This document shows, piece after piece, positions 7,451 through 15,473 of a stretch of DNA of 64,000 nt. The notes beneath the pieces were generated by a model. It did not search any database. It was not told the DNA's origin and was given only the letters and a program-made list of their open reading frames with translations. The position numbers and the translations under genes were made by a program. Within the stretch, counting starts at the first letter, position 1; each line of letters starts with the position of its first letter. Source of the DNA: Marinovum algicola. GTDB lineage: Bacteria > Pseudomonadota > Alphaproteobacteria > Rhodobacterales > Rhodobacteraceae. The stretch covers positions 1-64,000 of the forward strand of contig NZ_FNYY01000005.1 in NCBI RefSeq assembly GCF_900109145.1. The letters run 5' to 3'.

Positions 7451-8323
7451 TCAGCGAAGGCGACCTATCGTATAAGTCGGGTTGATATTTTCCTTGGTGA
7501 GATAAGCATTTAGAGCGGATTCTTCGGGATCCTGCGACGTTTTGGTTTCCTGCGCGGCCAGGCCGCCAGAGATGAAGAGAGAATCGATATCCTCGCCCAT
7601 CGCGCCGTCGATGTCGGTATGCGGGCCGTCACCGATGCAGAGGATCGCGGTATTGGCGACGCCGGGGCGCACCTCGGCCAGGCGGCGGCGGGCGAGGTCA
7701 TAGACCGGCGGATGCGGCTTTCCGAAGTAGAGGCTGGTGCCGCCCATCTCGGTATATAGCGCGGCAATGGCCCCGGCGCAGTACTCCCGGGTCTCGCCGC
7801 GGTCGACCACGATGTCGGGATTGGCGCAGAGCAGCGGCAGGTCTTTCTGCTTGGCCCAGAGCAGATCGGGGCGCAGATCGGCCGGGTCGGCATGGGCGTC
7901 GAACGGACCGGTGCAGACGATGCCTTCTGCCTCTTTCAGCGGCACGCGGGTGATCTCGACCGGATCGTCGATCAAGTGCAACGGTCCGAAGAACCGTTCA
8001 TCGCCGGGCGTGCCGATATGATAGACCTTGCTGCCCACCGCGCCGGTGAACATGGCGGCGCGGGCGCTGTCGCCGGACGTGGCTATGGTGTCCCAGGCGT
8101 CGTCGGGCACCTGCAACCTGCGCAGCTGGTCGGCAACCTCGTCGCGCGGCCGGGGGGCGTTGGTCAGCAGCACCACGGTGCCGCCGCCGGCGCGAAACGC
8201 CTGAAGCGCCGCGACGGCCTCGGGGAAGGCCGCGACGCCATTGTGCACGCAGCCCCAGAGATCGACAAAGGCGGCGTCGTAGCGGTCGGAAATGTCGGAG
8301 AGCGAATGGATGATCCGGGTCAT
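7451..8323 (-). CDS. HAD-superfamily class IIA phosphatase (TIGR01459-type)
   Basis: The 290-residue protein has the HAD motifs: FVDLWGCVHNG (nucleophile Asp near residue 21), LLTNAPRP as motif II, and CIGDGPHTDIDGA as motif IV with the metal-binding aspartates, plus a class IIA cap region between II and III. The residue two after the nucleophile is Trp rather than Asp, as I recall for this subfamily. It probably hydrolyses a small phosphate ester, substrate unknown. An in-frame TTG lies 27 bases upstream, but the ATG at 8323 gives the usual N terminus. Confidence 0.85.
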   Translation of the reverse strand: MTRIIHSLSDISDRYDAAFVDLWGCVHNGVAAFPEAVAALQAFRAGGGTVVLLTNAPRPRDEVADQLRRLQVPDDAWDTIATSGDSARAAMFTGAVGSKVYHIGTPGDERFFGPLHLIDDPVEITRVPLKEAEGIVCTGPFDAHADPADLRPDLLWAKQKDLPLLCANPDIVVDRGETREYCAGAIAALYTEMGGTSLYFGKPHPPVYDLARRRLAEVRPGVANTAILCIGDGPHTDIDGAMGEDIDSLFISGGLAAQETKTSQDPEESALNAYLTKENINPTYTIGRLR

Positions 8324-8389
8324 GGGGGCCTCGTTTGCAAAGATGGCCAAGACTTAGGCCAGATCGCGGGGCCGGGCCAGCCCGGAGGC

Positions 8390-8423
8390 GCGCGCCCCGG
8401 CCCTGTGCCGGGCCGGGGCGCGC
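8390..8423. terminator. GC-rich hairpin downstream of the homogentisate operon
   Basis: GCGCGCCCCGGCCC (8390-8403) pairs perfectly with GGGCCGGGGCGCGC (8410-8423). It lies 50 bases after the fahA stop codon and has no T-run, so it may stop transcription only partly or protect the mRNA end. Confidence 0.45.
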
Positions 8424-8476
8424 AATTGGTTGCTGGGGGTTCCGGCGCGGGGCTGCGCGCCGGGTGAGCGGGCGGC

Positions 8477-9733
8477 TCAGCGCGCGTAGGGGTCTTTCAA
8501 AGCCGGCAGAAGGCGGCCGGTGCATTCGCCGAAGCCCAGGGTGAAGCCGTCGCCCCTGGCGGTGCCGGTCAGGGTGAGCCGATCGCCGTCTTCGAGAAAG
8601 GTGCGGCTCTCGCCGGTGTCGAGCGTCACCGGCTCCTTGCCGCCCCAGCTCAGTTCGAGCAGTGAGCCGCGCTGGTGTTTTTCCGGCCCGGAGATGGTGC
8701 CCGAGCCGAGCAGGTCGCCGGGGTTCATCGGGCAGCCCGAGGTGGTGTGATGGGCCAGCTGCTGCGCCGCCGAATAATACATCACGTTGTAATTGGTCTC
8801 GGCAACGGTGCTCGCCGCCTTGCCTTCGGGCGCAAGGGTGACCGCCAGGTCGATGTCATAAAGCATCGGCCCGTTGTCGCGCAGATGCGGCAGCAGCTCC
8901 TTTTCGCGCGCCGGCGTGTTGCAGCGGAACGGCTCGAGCGCGGCGCGGGTGACGATCCAGGGGCTGACGGTGGTGGCGGTGGCCTTGGCCTGGAACGGCC
9001 CCAGCGGCTGATATTCCCAGGCCTGGATGTCGCGCGCCGACCAGTCGTTGAGCAGCACGTAGCCAAAGATCATGTCATCGGCTTCGTTGACCGTGACCGG
9101 CCCGTCGGATTCCTTGCCGACGATGGCGCCCATCTCCAGCTCGAGATCGAAGCGGGCGCAGGGGGCAAAGCGCGGGGCGTCGTCGTTCGGCCCCTTGAGC
9201 TGGCCCCAGGGGCGGCGCACATCGGTGCCCGAGACCACGACCGAGGAGGCCCGGCCGTTATAGCCGATCGGAATGTGCAGCCAGTTCGGTGGCAGGGCGT
9301 TCTCGGCGCCGCGGAACATGGTGCCGACATTGGTGGCGTGATGCTTGCCGGCATAGAAATCGGTGTATTCCGAGACCAGAAACGGCATGTGCATCGTGGC
9401 GGCCGCCTGCTCGACGAGGAAGGGCTCGACCGAGGGGCGCGATGAACTGCCTTCGGCCAGCAGGCCGGTGAGCCTGTTGCGCAGCCGCTCCCAGAGCTCC
9501 GGGCCCTGTTCCATCACCTCATTCCAGAACGGCACGTCAAACAGCGGCTCGTCGCCGAAATTCAGCAGGCCGACGGATTCGGCGGCGCCGCAATCGAGAA
9601 TCTTGTCGCCGATGGCCACGCCGCAGCGCGGCTCTTCCTCGCCGGTGGAAAAGACGCCGTAGGGCAGGTTGTTGAGCGGAAAGGGGCAGTCGGGCGCATT
9701 GGCGCTGTCGACCCAGCTTCTCATCAGGGGCAT
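8477..9733 (-). CDS. fahA: Fumarylacetoacetase
   Basis: The 418-residue enzyme cleaves fumarylacetoacetate to fumarate and acetoacetate, the last step of tyrosine/phenylalanine breakdown. The N-terminal SH3-like domain is followed by the FAH fold with YTDFYAGKHHATNVGTMFRG (catalytic His and Arg), the metal-binding DLELEMGAIVG and LLNDWSARDIQAWEYQPLG. The start at 9733 has AGGAAGACAT in front; an upstream in-frame ATG lacks a ribosome site. It is the third enzyme of the hmgA-maiA-fahA operon and starts 42 bases after the maiA stop. Confidence 0.96.
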   Translation of the reverse strand: MPLMRSWVDSANAPDCPFPLNNLPYGVFSTGEEEPRCGVAIGDKILDCGAAESVGLLNFGDEPLFDVPFWNEVMEQGPELWERLRNRLTGLLAEGSSSRPSVEPFLVEQAAATMHMPFLVSEYTDFYAGKHHATNVGTMFRGAENALPPNWLHIPIGYNGRASSVVVSGTDVRRPWGQLKGPNDDAPRFAPCARFDLELEMGAIVGKESDGPVTVNEADDMIFGYVLLNDWSARDIQAWEYQPLGPFQAKATATTVSPWIVTRAALEPFRCNTPAREKELLPHLRDNGPMLYDIDLAVTLAPEGKAASTVAETNYNVMYYSAAQQLAHHTTSGCPMNPGDLLGSGTISGPEKHQRGSLLELSWGGKEPVTLDTGESRTFLEDGDRLTLTGTARGDGFTLGFGECTGRLLPALKDPYAR

Positions 9734-9775
9734 ATGTCTTCCTTTGTCAGTCTTGCTGCGCCATGCAGGCACAGC

Positions 9776-10405
9776 CTAGGGGGCGTCGGGTTGGGTGTCT
9801 GGCATGGCGCGGGCGATGGCCTCGATTTCCTGGCAGCGGGCGTCTATCTCCACCAGCCGCGCAAAGGGTGTGAGGTCGGTGTGCCAGCGACGGGCGTTGT
9901 AGATCTGCGCCACGAGGCAGAGATCGGCAAGCCCGGGGGCCTCGCCGAAGCAGAAGGGCGTGTCGGGGCGGATCAGGCCCTGGAAGGCGGTGAACCCTTC
10001 TCGCATCCAGTGCAGCATCCAGGCCACGGTGTCCGCCTGGCTGTGACCCAGCGCCTTGAGCTGGCCGATCACCTTGAGGTTGTTGACCGGATGGATGTCG
10101 AGCGCTATCTGATGTGCCGCGGCGCGGGCCTGCGCCCGGGCCACCGCGCCTTGGGGCAGCAGCGGCGGTTCGGGGTGCGCCTCGTCGAGATAGTCGAGAA
10201 TGGCGAGGCTTTGGGTCAGGACCGTGCCGTCATCCAGCACCAGCGCCGGCACGCCGCGACCGGGGTTTACCGCAGTATAGTCGGCGCCGCGCTGGACGCC
10301 GGCGACAAGATCGACCGGCTGGATATCATAGTCCAGCCCCTTGAGGTTGAGCGCGGCGCGGACCCGGATCGAGGTGGTCGAGCGCCAGTAGGAATAAAGC
10401 TTCAT
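9776..10405 (-). CDS. maiA: Maleylacetoacetate isomerase (zeta-class glutathione transferase)
   Basis: The 209-residue protein has a thioredoxin-like N-terminal domain with SYWRSTTSIRVRAALN, where zeta enzymes usually have an SSC motif, and an all-helical C-terminal domain. It converts maleylacetoacetate to fumarylacetoacetate with glutathione. The replacement of the SSC cysteine by Thr is worth noting, because that Cys is not essential in all members. Its start codon overlaps the stop of the 42-residue peptide gene by ATGA, so the two are translationally coupled. It lies between hmgA and fahA. Confidence 0.93.
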   Translation of the reverse strand: MKLYSYWRSTTSIRVRAALNLKGLDYDIQPVDLVAGVQRGADYTAVNPGRGVPALVLDDGTVLTQSLAILDYLDEAHPEPPLLPQGAVARAQARAAAHQIALDIHPVNNLKVIGQLKALGHSQADTVAWMLHWMREGFTAFQGLIRPDTPFCFGEAPGLADLCLVAQIYNARRWHTDLTPFARLVEIDARCQEIEAIARAMPDTQPDAP

Positions 10406-10530
10406 GTGGTGTCGTCATCCTTGTCTTGCCTGCGCTCGGCGCGGTTGCGCCGGTGCAGGGCATAAAAGAACAGGCCGCCCCCCAGAAGGACCGGCAGGAT
10501 CACCAGCAGTTTCAGGCCGACGCCGCTCAT
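10402..10530 (-). CDS. 42-residue single-span membrane peptide in the homogentisate operon
   Basis: This short frame lies between hmgA and maiA. It starts ATG at 10530 and its TGA overlaps the maiA ATG. The peptide has one hydrophobic helix at about residues 5-25 (LKLLVILPVLLGGGLFFYAL), then a basic cluster HRRNRAERR and an acidic end DKDDDTT. By the positive-inside rule the C terminus should face the cytoplasm. I do not recognise a family. The coupled stop/start and the clear charge pattern argue that it is real. It could anchor or modulate an operon enzyme, or only allow translation to pass to maiA. Confidence 0.6.
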   Translation of the reverse strand: MSGVGLKLLVILPVLLGGGLFFYALHRRNRAERRQDKDDDTT

Positions 10531-10558
10531 GCCGCGCGGCCTGTCCTGCCGGGGGCGG

Positions 10559-11911
10559 TCATTTGCGCCCCGGGGTGCCGTCGAACTTCTTCTCGAGCGA
10601 GGTCCAGCAATCGATGTAATCGTCCTGAAGCGGCGCCTCCTTGGCGGCGAATTCGGTCAGCTGCTGCGGAAACCGCGTCTCGAACATGAAGGACATGGTG
10701 TTTTCCAGCTTCTCGGCCTTGAGATCGGCATTCGAGGCGCCTTCAAAGGCGTTTCTGTCCGGCCCGTGCGGCAACATCATGTTGTGGAGGCTCATACCAC
10801 CCGGCACGAACCCCTGTGGTTTGGCGTCATATTGGCCATAGATATTGCCCATCAGCTCAGACATGATGTTCTTGTGATACCACGGTGGGCGGAAGGTGTC
10901 TTCCGCCACCATCCAGCGTTCGCGGAACAGCACGAAATCGATATTGGCGGTGCCGGGTACGCCCGAGGGGGCGGTGAGCACGGTAAAGATCGAGGGGTCG
11001 GGGTGGTCAAAGAGGATCGCGCCGACCGGGCAATAGGTCCGCAGATCGTATTTGTAGGGCGCGTAGTTGCCGTGCCAGGCAACGACGTCGAGCGGGCTTT
11101 GCCCGATCTCGGTCCGGTGGAACTGGCCGCACCACTTGACGGTCACGCTCGAGGGCACTTCGCGGTCTTCGAAGGCCGCCACAGGGGCCTTGAAATCGCG
11201 CGGATTGGCGAGGCAGTTGGCGCCGATCGGGCCGCGGCCGGGAAGCTCGAACTTCTGGCCGTAGTTCTCGCAGACGAACCCGCGGCACGGGCCTTCCAGC
11301 ACTTCGACGCGATAGACCAGGCCGCGCGGGAGGATGGCGATTTCCTTGGGTTCAAGGTCGATGATGCCAAGCTCGGTGGCAAAGCGCAGCTTGCCCTCCT
11401 GCGGCACCACCAGAAGCTCGCTGTCGGCGGAGTAGAAATATTCGTCGACCATCGACTCGGTGACAAGGTAGACATGGCTCGCCATGCCAAGCTGGCTGTT
11501 GACGTCGCCTGCCGTGGTCATCGTGTGCATGCCGGTCAACCAGGTGTGATCCTCGGTATGCGGCACCGGATCCCAGCGGTACTGGCCAAGCGAGACGACA
11601 TCGGGGTTGACGTTGGGGGCGCTCTTCCACTGCGGCAGATCGATCTTGGTGTAACGGTGCGAATGTTTGACCGAGGGGCGGATCCGGTAGGTCCAGGTCC
11701 GCTCGGGCGGATCGGCGGTAAAGGCGGTGCCGGATAGCTGTTCGCCGTACAGCCCATAGTCGCATTTCTGCGGGCTGTTCATGCCTTGCGGCAGGGCTCC
11801 GGGCAGGGCCTCTGTTTCGAAATCATTGCCGAACCCGGGCATATAGCCCGGCGTAGTGCCGACCGGGGTCTTGGCCTGGGTCAGCGGGGCGGATTGCGGG
11901 GTGTCTTTCAT
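10559..11911 (-). CDS. hmgA: Homogentisate 1,2-dioxygenase
   Basis: The 450-residue enzyme opens the ring of homogentisate to maleylacetoacetate using Fe(II) and oxygen. The iron ligands are visible: His and Glu in [12 protein letters not shown], six residues apart as in the human enzyme, and His in [23 protein letters not shown] and [15 protein letters not shown] are further family signatures. It is the first gene of the operon and is divergent from a MarR regulator, with a 5-bp inverted repeat between them that could be the operator. Length is normal for the family. Confidence 0.97.
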   Translation of the reverse strand: MKDTPQSAPLTQAKTPVGTTPGYMPGFGNDFETEALPGALPQGMNSPQKCDYGLYGEQLSGTAFTADPPERTWTYRIRPSVKHSHRYTKIDLPQWKSAPNVNPDVVSLGQYRWDPVPHTEDHTWLTGMHTMTTAGDVNSQLGMASHVYLVTESMVDEYFYSADSELLVVPQEGKLRFATELGIIDLEPKEIAILPRGLVYRVEVLEGPCRGFVCENYGQKFELPGRGPIGANCLANPRDFKAPVAAFEDREVPSSVTVKWCGQFHRTEIGQSPLDVVAWHGNYAPYKYDLRTYCPVGAILFDHPDPSIFTVLTAPSGVPGTANIDFVLFRERWMVAEDTFRPPWYHKNIMSELMGNIYGQYDAKPQGFVPGGMSLHNMMLPHGPDRNAFEGASNADLKAEKLENTMSFMFETRFPQQLTEFAAKEAPLQDDYIDCWTSLEKKFDGTPGRK

Positions 11912-11941
11912 GGCGCGTCCTCCTGTTGCGCTCTGAGGTAA

Positions 11942-11959
11942 TAGTTGATTTTGTAACTA
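11942..11959. promoter_or_regulatory. Candidate MarR operator between hmgA and its regulator
   Basis: TAGTT (11942-11946) and AACTA (11955-11959) form an inverted repeat with an 8-base centre, inside the 69-base spacer shared by the two divergent genes. Its size fits a MarR dimer site. Confidence 0.5.
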
Positions 11960-11980
11960 ACAACGGGTAATCGCGGAAAC

Positions 11981-12415
11981 ATGGACGAAAAAGACGATTT
12001 CGATGTGCAGTTCTTCCTGCCTTATCTGCTCAATCAGGCCTCCGAGGTGGCGTCTGACGGGTTTCAGAAGATCTACAAGGACCGCTACGGCATGCTGCGC
12101 ACCGATTGGCGGGTGCTGTTTCACCTCGGCATCTACGGGCGGATGACGGCGCGCGACATCGGCCGCATGGCGCAGGTGCACAAGACCAAGATCAGCCGGG
12201 CGGTGGCGCGGCTCGAGACGCGGCGGTTCCTGCTGCGCGAGGAGGATGCGGCCGACCGGCGGGTCGAGCATCTGACGCTGACCTCGGCGGGGCAGGCTGC
12301 CTATCGCGATCTGCGCGGGGTGGCCAGAAACTACGAGGCGCGGCTTGTCGCCGGTCTCGATCCGCAGGATGTCGTCGCGCTGCGCCGCGCCTTGCTGCAT
12401 CTGTCGGGGCGCTGA
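11981..12415 (+). CDS. MarR-family regulator, probably of the homogentisate operon
   Basis: The 144-residue protein has the MarR fold: an N-terminal dimerisation helix, RTDWRVLFHLGIYGRMTARDIGRMAQVHKTKISRAVARLE-type winged helix (about residues 42-80) and the wing RRFLLREEDAADRRVEHLTLT. MarR proteins usually repress and are released by a ligand, here plausibly homogentisate or another aromatic acid. It is divergent from hmgA with a 69-base spacer holding an inverted repeat. Regulation of hmgA and of itself is inferred from this layout only. Confidence 0.85.
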   Translation: MDEKDDFDVQFFLPYLLNQASEVASDGFQKIYKDRYGMLRTDWRVLFHLGIYGRMTARDIGRMAQVHKTKISRAVARLETRRFLLREEDAADRRVEHLTLTSAGQAAYRDLRGVARNYEARLVAGLDPQDVVALRRALLHLSGR

Positions 12416-12829
12416 TCACGCCTTGGCCGTGAACCGCAACACGCCGGCCAGCCGTTCCACGCCGCCCCGATCCGAGGGATGCTCCTGCCCGTCGAACACC
12501 GGCACCTCGGCAAGGTCGAAGGGGCTGACGCCAGCGAGGCAAGCGGCGTTCACCGCCACCTGGCCTTGCGGAAAGCGGCGTTCGTGGTGGGTGTAGATGC
12601 CGCATTTGGCGCAGAAGAAGTGCCGGGCGGTGAAGCTGCCGAATTGATAGAGCGTCAGCGCTTCGCGGCCCCGATGGATGTCGATCGCCTCGGCCGTCAC
12701 CGCCACCGCGCCACGCATCCGGCAAAAGCTGCAATCGCAGCGGCTGGCGGTGGCAAGGCCGCGCGCGAGGCGGGCGGTGAATTGCACCGTGCCGCAATGG
12801 CAGGCGCCGCTTTGGCTGGTCTCTGACAT
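12416..12829 (-). CDS. GFA-family zinc protein
   Basis: The 137-residue protein has the cysteine pattern of the glutathione-dependent formaldehyde-activating (GFA/CENP-V) fold: ACHCGTVQF, RCDCSFCRMRG and FFCAKCGIYTHHERR, which bind zinc. Members have been linked to glutathione adducts, but most have no proven substrate. Its stop codon abuts that of the MarR gene on the other strand. A GNAT gene is divergent from it. Confidence 0.88.
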   Translation of the reverse strand: MSETSQSGACHCGTVQFTARLARGLATASRCDCSFCRMRGAVAVTAEAIDIHRGREALTLYQFGSFTARHFFCAKCGIYTHHERRFPQGQVAVNAACLAGVSPFDLAEVPVFDGQEHPSDRGGVERLAGVLRFTAKA

Positions 12830-12878
12830 GGGCAGAGGCTAGCCTCGCGCCACCTGTCCCGGCAATCGGAAAAACGAG

Positions 12879-13370
12879 ATGTTGCAAACCCCCGGATTCC
12901 TGCGCGCGATGAAACCCGGCGAAGAGCCTGCCGTCGACGGCCTGCTGCGCGCGGCCTTTGGCGGTGACGCGGAGGTGCGGCTGGTGGCCAGGTTGCGCAA
13001 GGCGGGCGCGATGGCCGGCGAAAGCGTGCTGCCGGGGCCAGAGGGGCAGGCGGAAGTGGTGGGATACTTCGCCCTGTCGCAGATGCGCCAGCCCCGGGGC
13101 TGGCTTTGTCTGGCGCCGGTGGCGATCCACCCGGAATGGCAGGGCAGGGGCCATGGCCGGCGCATGATCAAGATGCTGGCGGGCTGGGCCGGGGCCGCCG
13201 GGCAGACCGTGGTGGTGCTGGGCGAGCCGGGCTTTTACACGGGCCGTGGCTTTTCGCGCGACCGGGCGGCCGGGCTCGCCTCGCCGTATCCGGTCGACCA
13301 CACGCTGATTCTCGCCCCGGGTGAGAATATCCCGGCCAAGACGCTGGTCTATCCCGCCGCCTTTGGCTGA
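12879..13370 (+). CDS. GNAT-family N-acetyltransferase (YhbS-like)
   Basis: The 163-residue product has GNAT motifs: LAPVAIHPEWQGRGHGRRMI, where Q/RxxGxG/A binds the acetyl-CoA pyrophosphate, and the C-terminal LGEPGFYTGRGF turn. The YhbS-like group includes this FYxRxGF ending. The substrate is unknown. An alternative start (Met-11, 12909) exists; the first ATG keeps a short leader that many relatives also have. It is followed by an EamA transporter in the same direction, 51 bases later. Confidence 0.82.
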   Translation: MLQTPGFLRAMKPGEEPAVDGLLRAAFGGDAEVRLVARLRKAGAMAGESVLPGPEGQAEVVGYFALSQMRQPRGWLCLAPVAIHPEWQGRGHGRRMIKMLAGWAGAAGQTVVVLGEPGFYTGRGFSRDRAAGLASPYPVDHTLILAPGENIPAKTLVYPAAFG

Positions 13371-13421
13371 ACGGCACGTCGGGGCTTGCCAAATCAGGCG
13401 CGGCAAGCGCAACTGCGCAGC

Positions 13422-14333
13422 ATGTTCAAAGCCAAGGCCGAAAATCCCCCCCTTGCCATCGCGCTGATGCTGCTGGCGACCGTTTTCATTGCCAGCTCGA
13501 CAGCCTTTGCCAAGGCGCTGGGCTCCGGCACGCTGGGCGGCATTCTGCATCCGCTTCAGGTCACTTTCGGCCGGTTCCTCTTTGCCGGGCTGTTCTTTTC
13601 CGGCGTGGTTGCGGTGCTGCGGCCACGCTTTACCCGCGTGCATTGGGTGCTGCATGTGCAGCGGACCTCCTGCGGCTGGGCCGGGGTGACGTTGATGTTT
13701 GCCGCGGTGGCGGCGATCCCGCTGGCCGATGCCACGGCGATTTCCTTTCTCAACCCGGTCTTCGCGATGATCTTTGCCATCCCGCTTTTGGGCGAACGGG
13801 TGGGGCCGGTGCGTTGGGCCGCCGCCGGGCTGGCCTTTTGTGGCGCGATGATCCTGCTGCGGCCGGGCACCGGGGCGTTTCAGTCCGGCGCCCTGCTGGC
13901 ACTGGGCGCGGCGCTGGCGCTGGGGCTCGAGGTGATCTTTATCAAGCGGCTGGCCGGGCGCGAGGCACCGGTGCAGGTGCTCCTGGTCAACAACCTGATC
14001 GGGCTCAGCATCGCCACCGCGGTGATGCTGCCGTTCTGGGTCTGGCCCTCGCCGGCGCAATGGGCCGGGATGGCGGGCGTCGGCCTGTCGATGGCGCTGG
14101 CGCAAAGCTGCTTTTTCAACGCCGTGGCCCGCGCCGAGGCAAGCCTCGTGGTGCCCTTCAGCTATGCCACGCTGCTCTCGGCGGCGGTGATCGATTTCAC
14201 GGTCTTCGGCACGATGCCGGTGCCGGTTTCGATGCTGGGCGCGGCGGTGATCATTGCGGGCGGGGTGCTTCTGGCCTGGCGCGAGGGATTGGCAAAGAAA
14301 CGCCCGACCGCGCCGCAGCCCAATGTGCAATAG
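13422..14333 (+). CDS. EamA/DMT-family transporter
   Basis: The 303-residue membrane protein has ten hydrophobic segments in two EamA repeats (first about residues 15-140, second 150-290). DMT proteins of this sort export or import metabolites; related proteins have been described as S-adenosylmethionine or riboflavin carriers, but the substrate cannot be assigned here. The ATG at 13422 is preferred to an upstream TTG because the hydrophobic part then begins after a normal short cytoplasmic tail (MFKAKAENPP). Its C terminus is basic and probably cytoplasmic. Confidence 0.85.
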   Translation: MFKAKAENPPLAIALMLLATVFIASSTAFAKALGSGTLGGILHPLQVTFGRFLFAGLFFSGVVAVLRPRFTRVHWVLHVQRTSCGWAGVTLMFAAVAAIPLADATAISFLNPVFAMIFAIPLLGERVGPVRWAAAGLAFCGAMILLRPGTGAFQSGALLALGAALALGLEVIFIKRLAGREAPVQVLLVNNLIGLSIATAVMLPFWVWPSPAQWAGMAGVGLSMALAQSCFFNAVARAEASLVVPFSYATLLSAAVIDFTVFGTMPVPVSMLGAAVIIAGGVLLAWREGLAKKRPTAPQPNVQ

Positions 14334-14349
14334 CCCGGCCCGGGGCCGG

Positions 14350-14571
14350 TCAGTCCGGCACGTTGTCGATGCCGCCACGGCCCCAGGGATGGCAGCGCAA
14401 CAGGCGGCGCAGGGTGAGCCAGCCGCCGCGCAGCGCGCCGTGTTTCTCCAGCGCTTCCATCGCATAGGCCGAGCAGGTCGGGTGATAGCGGCAATTGTGC
14501 CCGACCCAGGGCGAGAAGATCAGCCGATAGACGCGCACCGGCAGCGACACGACAAAGGCCAGCGGGCTCAC
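14350..14571 (-). CDS. yidD: Membrane protein insertion efficiency factor YidD
   Basis: The 73-residue protein shows the YidD signature: YRLIFSPWVGHNCRYHPTCSAYAMEAL and the closing RCHPWGRGGIDNVPD. It is an amphipathic inner-membrane-associated protein that assists YidC-dependent insertion. It overlaps the rnpA stop by four bases (ATGA) and continues the conserved rpmH-rnpA-yidD operon. yidC, which often comes next, is not here: an EamA gene runs into it from the other side. Confidence 0.96.
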   Translation of the reverse strand: MSPLAFVVSLPVRVYRLIFSPWVGHNCRYHPTCSAYAMEALEKHGALRGGWLTLRRLLRCHPWGRGGIDNVPD

Positions 14572-14987
14572 CTGCCGCCCCCGTGCACCTTGCGCAGCGC
14601 ATAGCGCAGGTCATTCTGTAGATCGGTGAAATCGCGGGCGGCGGTGGCCTCGGCCTTGCCGATCAGCACGTAATCCCAGCCGGGCTGGCCGAGCTCCGGC
14701 AGGATCAGCCGGGCAATCTCGCGCAGGCGGCGCTTGGCGCGGTTTCGGGCGACGGCATTGCCCACCTTCTTGGAGCAGGTAAAGCCCACCCCGATCGCCG
14801 CATCGTCATCGCCGCGCCGGCGGGCCTGCAACAGAAAGCCGCCGGTGCCCTGACGCCGCGCGCGGGCGGCGGCGAGAAAGGCGGCACGCTTTTTCAGAAC
14901 CCGGATTTCCGGGCATGACAAAACCGCCGGGGCATGGGTTCCCCGGCTGGCATCGCTGCCAAGTTCGGGGGCCTCCGGCGGTGTCAT
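14568..14987 (-). CDS. rnpA: Ribonuclease P protein component
   Basis: The 139-residue protein has the RNase P protein core: RFLxxxR-like N-terminal helix region (RVLKKRAAFLAAARARRQ), GFTCSKKVGNAVARNRAKRRLRE with the RNR motif that contacts RNA, and a C-terminal DYVLIGKAEATARDF-like strand. It supports the catalytic RNA in 5' maturation of tRNAs. It is about 15-20 residues longer than the E. coli protein at the N terminus; a later start is possible. It lies between rpmH and yidD in one transcript. Confidence 0.95.
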   Translation of the reverse strand: MTPPEAPELGSDASRGTHAPAVLSCPEIRVLKKRAAFLAAARARRQGTGGFLLQARRRGDDDAAIGVGFTCSKKVGNAVARNRAKRRLREIARLILPELGQPGWDYVLIGKAEATAARDFTDLQNDLRYALRKVHGGGR

Positions 14988-15008
14988 CTGTCAGAACGCG
15001 ACGAGCGC

Positions 15009-15143
15009 TTATGCGCTCAGCGACTTCCGGCCACGGGCGCGGCGGGCGTTCAGGATCTTGCGGCCGGCCTTGGTGGCCATGCGCGCGCGGAAGCCATGGC
15101 GCCGTTTGCGCACGAGGTTCGAGGGTTGATAGGTGCGTTTCAT
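15009..15143 (-). CDS. rpmH: 50S ribosomal protein L34
   Basis: The 44-residue basic protein [20 protein letters not shown]... is a textbook L34, with the [24 protein letters not shown] ending split over the family's conserved positions. It starts the rpmH-rnpA-yidD operon. A near-consensus promoter lies 98 bases upstream (15241-15269). In many bacteria rpmH sits beside dnaA and the origin; no dnaA gene is seen here, so this is not evidence of an origin. Confidence 0.97.
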
Positions 15144-15473
15144 CGCTCCGTCTCCAATTACTGGGCCATCCCTGGCCATTCCGGGCCGCACACCATCACG
15201 GGCCACGCGGATTCGCGTGCGGCGGCAATCTGAAGCCCGTGCTATAGGGGCCATGCGCCGCCAAGTCAAACCCCGCATGAGCCCATTCGCCCGGCACTGC
15301 AACATTTTTTGTCGCAGGGGTCGTCAAATGTTTCAAAACCCGCTTTCGGCCTTTCAAAGGCCCTCGATCCCGTCACCTTGCATCAAGCGGGCGTGATTGT
15401 GCTATGCCCGCTCTGGCCGCGGCCTCATGTTTCAGGAGAGAAAAGACAGGCCAGACCTGAGAAAGTCGATAGA
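15144..15473. other. Divergent spacer between rpmH and the TVP38 gene
   Basis: This 330-base stretch holds the rpmH promoter on the minus strand and must also hold the promoter of the TVP38 gene. Open frames on either strand lack ribosome sites. I see no DnaA-box cluster. Confidence 0.5.
15241..15269 (-). promoter_or_regulatory. Promoter of rpmH-rnpA-yidD
   Basis: On the minus strand TTGACT (15269-15264) and TATAGC (15246-15241) are 17 bases apart, close to the sigma-70 consensus. Confidence 0.7.

Noticed and set aside
12192-14465. A 757-codon minus-strand frame across the MarR, GFA, GNAT and EamA genes
   Set aside because: Repetitive Arg/His/Pro-rich translation with no domain; it is antisense to genes with clear motifs.
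15144-15300. Replication origin near rpmH
   Set aside because: No dnaA gene, no DnaA-box cluster and no AT-rich unwinding region were seen.
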